This document shows, piece after piece, positions 44,642 through 47,582 of a stretch of 47,582 nt of DNA; position 1 is the stretch's first letter, and the number at the start of each line of letters is the position of its first letter. The translations under genes were made by a program, and so were the position numbers. Source of the stretch: Firmicutes bacterium UBA3738 (GTDB lineage Bacteria > Bacillota > Clostridia > Peptostreptococcales > Anaerovoracaceae); contig DFGY01000071.1 of NCBI GenBank assembly GCA_002372505.1, positions 1-47,582 on the forward strand, in the 5' to 3' direction. The notes beneath the pieces are model-generated. The model ran no database searches, was not told where the DNA came from, and was given only the letters and a program-made list of their open reading frames with translations.

Positions 44642-44669
44642 CGTTTCACGGGGACAGGCTTTTTGTTAC
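44642..44669 (+). repeat. single arm of the GGGGACAGGCTTTTTG repeat family
   Basis: This 28-base stretch matches the outer arm of element 2 (20399-20426) almost exactly. No inverted partner is seen nearby. It sits between the 5'-nucleotidase start and the PepSY lipoprotein gene. Confidence 0.8.
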
Positions 44670-44752
44670 ACTTTAAAAAATTTCATAATTATTAATTGCA
44701 CATTCATCTTTGTGTTGTAGTATCTAAACAATCAAGAAAGGAGTGGTGTTCA

Positions 44753-45394
44753 ATGAGGAAAATAATAATGGTCCTGACAATATGCTTCTGCATGATAGCA
44801 GTCGCAGCCTGCTCAAGCGGCAGCGCTACCTCCACAAACGATACAGCCCCGGCAGAACAATCTGCCAACGAAGTGCAAACCACTGAGACAAAAGGCCAGA
44901 CTATCGGTGAAGAGGAAGCCAAGGCTATTGCGCTCAAACACGCCGGCCTGAAAGAAAGTGAAGTCACATTTGCGCTGGCCCATCTGGACATGGATGATGG
45001 TATACAGGCCTACGATGTGGAATTCTACAAAGATGGAAAAGAATACGACTATGAAATAGATGCATACTCCGGTGATATTATTTCCTACGACTTCGACATG
45101 GAGAGCAAAGTCGCTCAGCCGGAAAACAATTCCGCCGCATCTAATGCATCCGGCACTTCCAACCAAAAAAACGTTACAGCTAAGGTGAGCCTGGAAAAAG
45201 CAAAGAGCATAGCCCTGGGTAAGGCAGGTCTGTCCGAAAAGGATGTAACATTTACTGAATCATCCTTCGAGTACGACGACGGCTACGAAGTGTATCAGAT
45301 TGATTTCGTTTCCGGTGATATGGAATACGAGATGGAAATCGATGCAAACACCGGAGACATACTTGAGTACGACAGCGAATCTATTTACGATTAA
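44753..45394 (+). CDS. PepSY lipoprotein with two PepSY domains
   Basis: The 213-residue protein has a lipoprotein signal with lipobox AVAAC (Cys21), a Ser/Thr-rich spacer and two PepSY domains (about 55-120 and 140-210). These repeat YDVEFYKDGKEYDYEIDAYSGDI and YQIDFVSGDMEYEMEIDANTGDI. It is a paralogue of the PepSY protein at 17485-18249 but lacks the poly-Asp tail and two-component neighbours. I chose the ATG at 44753 behind AAAGGAG. Its function is unknown; PepSY domains often bind peptidases. Confidence 0.9.
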   Translation: MRKIIMVLTICFCMIAVAACSSGSATSTNDTAPAEQSANEVQTTETKGQTIGEEEAKAIALKHAGLKESEVTFALAHLDMDDGIQAYDVEFYKDGKEYDYEIDAYSGDIISYDFDMESKVAQPENNSAASNASGTSNQKNVTAKVSLEKAKSIALGKAGLSEKDVTFTESSFEYDDGYEVYQIDFVSGDMEYEMEIDANTGDILEYDSESIYD

Positions 45395-45413
45395 TCATTG
45401 TTTTCCGAAAAAA

Positions 45414-45444
45414 GGAAGAAGCCTATGCAAGGCTTCTTTTCTTG
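45414..45444 (+). terminator. terminator after the PepSY lipoprotein
   Basis: AAGAAGCC and GGCTTCTT (45416-45438) form an 8-bp stem with a 7-base loop, followed by TTTTCTT. It lies just past the PepSY stop and just before the first 95-bp direct repeat. Confidence 0.85.
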
Positions 45445-45445
45445 C

Positions 45446-45540
45446 TTTGGCGGAGGGCATGGGACTCGAAGTATCGTCCCCCTGGTACAAACGTTGAAAT
45501 ATAAAGGAGGCAAGTAGCGTCGTCCCCGTTTGTACCCAGA
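45446..45540. repeat. 95-bp direct repeat, left copy (possible att site)
   Basis: It matches 46828-46922 at 94 of 95 positions. On the minus strand its end reads TTCGAGTCCCATGCCCTCC then GCCA, like a tRNA T loop and acceptor 3' end, but no full tRNA is present. GGTACAAACG and CGTTTGTACC inside it form an inverted repeat. It may be an attachment-site scar. Confidence 0.8.
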
Positions 45541-45566
45541 GTTATACCCAAATGTGATAAACTGTT

Positions 45567-45790
45567 CTAATAGATCCCGCTAAGTAATGTTTCAATTATT
45601 GATTTAATATTCTTCCTAAAATAATTACTCTTGTTAAAGTTATGCTCATTTACGCTGTTATCATTTAATTTCTTTACCAATGAACCTATAATATCCACCC
45701 GTTGAGCATCTTCAAATAATTGATCTCCTACGTATTTCTATCTATTGATTCATAATCAATAGTTCTTTCTTCACGAAACTATTTTTTCAT
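45567..45790 (-). pseudogene. decayed small gene in the mobile-element scar
   Basis: A good ribosome site (AAGGA) and ATG at 45790 start MKK then TAG, then FREERTIDYESIDRN. After a frameshift the next frame reads KYVGDQLFEDAQRVDIIGSLV and continues KKLNDNSVNEHNFNKSNYF to a stop at 45567. Joined, this would be about 73 residues. I do not recognise it. The rest of 45541-45898 shows nothing else nameable. Confidence 0.5.
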
Positions 45791-45898
45791 ATTATTCCTT
45801 CAAAAAAATGAAATGCCTAGGGGGCAACGTACACACAGCACGCTTAGCATTTAGCTACCTTACCTAGGTCTTACTCCATGTAAAGTATAGCACCCACA

Positions 45899-46606
45899 TT
45901 ACTTTTTGTCAATTGAGGCGCTTAAGTCGATCTTATCCATTCGCCCTTTTTTGCCCTTTCCCGGAAAAACGCCAAGTCTAAATTTAGAGGGTTCTATCGC
46001 CTTTACAACATCTCGAACCACATCAATGTCCTTTGATCGCATATACATTGTATTGACCACAAAATCCGCCAGTTGTATTCCATAATGCGTTGCTGAATCA
46101 TAATATTTTACAGAAAAGGAGTAATCATTATAACAGAACTCGGTTTCAAGATATTTTTGAAGATCCTTAAAGTCATCAACACTGATATTTCTGTTATCAA
46201 CAGCTAGCACGAACTCAAATGGTTCGTTGTTTGGCAGCAATTGCAATATGACATCTTGGAATAGTAGTTTTACTCCGAAATTAAAGAAAATGTTAGTCTT
46301 TTCAATTGCTTTCCGCATATTGCTTTTGTTAAACTGAATTGCACATCCGTAGAAATTTTCCAACACCTGAATTCCATTCAACACCTCCATTTTTTCCTGG
46401 ACAGTCATCTCGCGTGTTTTCAGTTCCCTTGATAGCGGAATTCCTCTTCTCTCTTTATGCTTCTTATTGATTTTTTTATATTTATTAATTATTTTATGAA
46501 CTTGATTAGGCTCTCCGAAAGCAATATATCCTCCAATCACAAAATAATCAGTTGGACTATTCTTATGTATTGAACCCGATTCATCCAAATATATAAATAT
46601 CTTCAA
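45899..46606 (-). CDS. DUF3800 domain protein
   Basis: The 235-residue protein has the DUF3800 pattern: FIYLDESGSIHK at the start, an ELKTREM stretch, AVDNRN in the middle and HYGIQLADFVVNTMYM with conserved Asp. The fold is thought to be RNase H-like, and members are common on mobile elements and in defence regions; no function is proven. The start is TTG behind GGAGG. The gene is AT-rich compared with the rest of the window and lies between the two 95-bp direct repeats, so it probably came in with an element. Confidence 0.85.
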   Translation of the reverse strand: MKIFIYLDESGSIHKNSPTDYFVIGGYIAFGEPNQVHKIINKYKKINKKHKERRGIPLSRELKTREMTVQEKMEVLNGIQVLENFYGCAIQFNKSNMRKAIEKTNIFFNFGVKLLFQDVILQLLPNNEPFEFVLAVDNRNISVDDFKDLQKYLETEFCYNDYSFSVKYYDSATHYGIQLADFVVNTMYMRSKDIDVVRDVVKAIEPSKFRLGVFPGKGKKGRMDKIDLSASIDKK

Positions 46607-46790
46607 TGCTTTCCTCCGATTTTACCTTCATAATATCTTATGCCACATAATTATATCATATTCAGCCTTAGATTCTAAAGGGCTGAGATGGACAAAAACA
46701 TTTAAGTTTCTGTAGTCGTTATCCACACCTGTTCTATACTTTTCTTAAACCACAAAAAAGATCTGTGCGACAAACGTGCGACAAAAATAA
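46607..46790. other. AT-rich gap in the mobile-element scar
   Basis: No gene is supported here. It holds the DUF3800 ribosome site and, near 46770, the repeated phrase GTGCGACAAA, which may be the far end of a lost gene read on the plus strand. Confidence 0.4.
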
Positions 46791-46830
46791 AAAGAGACCG
46801 TTGGAAGTCTTGTGCTTTCAACGGTCTTTT
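46791..46830. terminator. two-way terminator before the right 95-bp repeat
   Basis: AGACCGTTG (46795-46803) and CAACGGTCT (46819-46827) form a 9-bp stem. T runs follow on both strands, so it can act in either direction. Confidence 0.75.
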
Positions 46831-46922
46831 GGCGGAGGGCATGGGACTCGAAGTATCGTCCCTCTGGTACAAACGTTGAAATATAAAGGAGGCAAGTAGC
46901 GTCGTCCCCGTTTGTACCCAGA
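46828..46922. repeat. 95-bp direct repeat, right copy (possible att site)
   Basis: It differs from 45446-45540 at one base. Like the left copy it follows directly after an intrinsic terminator. The two copies are 1382 bp apart and bracket the decayed gene and the DUF3800 gene. Confidence 0.8.
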
Positions 46923-46947
46923 CTGTACCCATTATTCTAACCTCTTA

Positions 46948-47037
46948 TTATTCTTTCAAATACGAATCTGTCGAAACAGTAACATGGCCCAAAGATTGTC
47001 CATTAGATAATTCTTTTGTACCGACAACTTGTCGGTA
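46948..47037 (-). pseudogene. possible tyrosine recombinase C-terminal remnant
   Basis: The minus strand reads ELSNGQSLGHVTVSTDSYLKE then two stops. GH followed by V-T and Y-L is the usual ending of tyrosine recombinases. Upstream the frame runs about 8 codons into a palindromic operator and then a stop. It is too short to be sure. Confidence 0.3.
47019..47037. promoter_or_regulatory. 19-bp palindrome, TetR-type operator
   Basis: TACCGACAACTTGTCGGTA is a perfect inverted repeat (9 + 1 + 9). Such sites are typical of TetR-family regulators. It lies 5 bases past the -10 box of the minus-strand promoter at 47043-47070, so binding would block that promoter. Confidence 0.6.
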
Positions 47038-47042
47038 AGCTT

Positions 47043-47070
47043 AAGATAGCATACTGTTTTTGCTTGTCAA
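47043..47070 (-). promoter_or_regulatory. promoter facing the mobile-element scar
   Basis: Minus-strand TTGACA (47065-47070) and TATCTT (47043-47048) are 16 bases apart. No intact gene follows it until DUF3800, so its original gene was probably lost. Confidence 0.55.
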
Positions 47071-47089
47071 GAAACTGTTCCGACCAGGC

Positions 47090-47582
47090 TTAGCCAAAGA
47101 TTTGGTCTGGCAGTTTCAGCTTCTCCTTTGCGGGGAAGTTCTTGTCGAACTCTTCTACATCAGCATCATCCACATAATATGCCTGCGGGGTCTGATACAC
47201 TCCTATGACTTCATCCAGATATCCCGGTATCAGTTCTTTGCACAGGAAGAATGAATCATCTGCGCCTTCCGGCAAATCATGGTAGCGTATACCAAATTTT
47301 CGTGCATAGTCAAAACCACTCTTCCCGTAGAAGTCTATGTTGCCTTCGAACAGAACCGCACCGAATTCCATCTCCGCAACTTTTTCAAGGGAATAGTCAA
47401 GCAACAGCTTGCCGTATCCCTTCCGCTTCAGCTCAGGCGCGATGCATATAGGTCCCATCGTCAAGACATCGATGACTCTGCCGTCATCCGCATTGATAAC
47501 AGTCCTCACAAAGACATTCTGCCCGATTAGTCTGCCGTCCTTTTCCATGACAAAATCAAGCTCCTTCACGAACGCCGGATCA
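47090..47582 (-). CDS. GNAT-family N-acetyltransferase, N-terminus beyond the window
   Basis: At least 159 residues are visible and the frame stays open to the window edge, so the start is outside. The acetyl-CoA motif is PICIAPELKRKGYGKLLL (RxxGxG type), followed by EMEFGAVLFEGNIDFYGKSGF. The pattern ELDFVMEKDGRLIGQNVF fits GNAT proteins of the YhbS type. The substrate is unknown. Confidence 0.88.
   Translation of the reverse strand, partial: DPAFVKELDFVMEKDGRLIGQNVFVRTVINADDGRVIDVLTMGPICIAPELKRKGYGKLLLDYSLEKVAEMEFGAVLFEGNIDFYGKSGFDYARKFGIRYHDLPEGADDSFFLCKELIPGYLDEVIGVYQTPQAYYVDDADVEEFDKNFPAKEKLKLPDQIFG

Noticed and set aside
46702..46932. A 76-codon minus-strand frame beginning MGTVWVQTG
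   Set aside because: Most of it is the translation of the 95-bp repeat and the adjacent terminator, so it is not a real gene.

Overview
The window reads as the chromosome of a low-to-medium G+C Bacillota, most likely an anaerobic member of the Clostridia. The signs are CodY, HslVU beside codY, a membrane pyrophosphatase of K+-dependent type, a minimal SufC/SufB-like pair, PepSY lipoproteins, ferredoxin-type aldo/keto reductases, and strong AGGAGG ribosome sites with some GTG and TTG starts. The exact family cannot be fixed from sequence reading alone. Most genes are on the minus strand; the Trk block, one serA-like gene and one PepSY lipoprotein are on the plus strand.

Layout. 1-572: a minus-strand tRNA cluster (Thr, Tyr, Gly, Gly, Arg) with its promoter inside the end of yigZ. 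569-10280: a housekeeping string transcribed right to left, yraN - comM - dprA - topA - hslV - hslU - terminator - codY - hflX - yigZ. 10302-11753: a metallo-beta-lactamase/HAD fusion gene. 11794-12060: a long palindromic element. 12074-16452: trkA and two trkH genes. 16458-17465: an aldo/keto reductase split by an in-frame stop. 17485-20300: response regulator, histidine kinase and a PepSY protein ending in 24 aspartates. 20398-20716: a second palindromic element with three nested perfect inverted repeats. 20725-27552: hppA, secG, carB, carA. 27651-29855: an RlmL-like methyltransferase and mreB. 29940-31085: a second aldo/keto reductase, again with an in-frame stop. 31239-34562: secreted transglutaminase-like protein, SufB-like and SufC, a small lipoprotein. 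34650-37003: tRNA-Leu, DUF1292, uvrC. 37004-40727: D-Ala-D-Ala carboxypeptidase, serC, and divergent serA. 40740-44572: YihY-like, rdgB, a large surface 5'-nucleotidase. 44753-45394: PepSY lipoprotein. 45446-47070: a mobile-element scar bounded by 95-bp direct repeats, with a DUF3800 gene and a decayed gene. 47090 to the edge: a partial GNAT acetyltransferase.

How the parts fit. K+ uptake (TrkAH) sits in the same window as a pyrophosphatase whose motif predicts K+ dependence. SerC and SerA share a symmetrical divergent promoter. CarA keeps its fold motifs but has lost the catalytic Cys and Glu of the glutaminase triad, so carbamoyl phosphate synthesis here probably runs on free ammonia, which would suit an amino-acid-fermenting anaerobe. 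The most unusual non-coding content is a dispersed family built on CACGGGGACAGGCTTTTTG. It occurs as long palindromes (two copies holding an 81% identical 78-nt core), as a terminator after the sufB-like gene, and as a lone arm near 44642.
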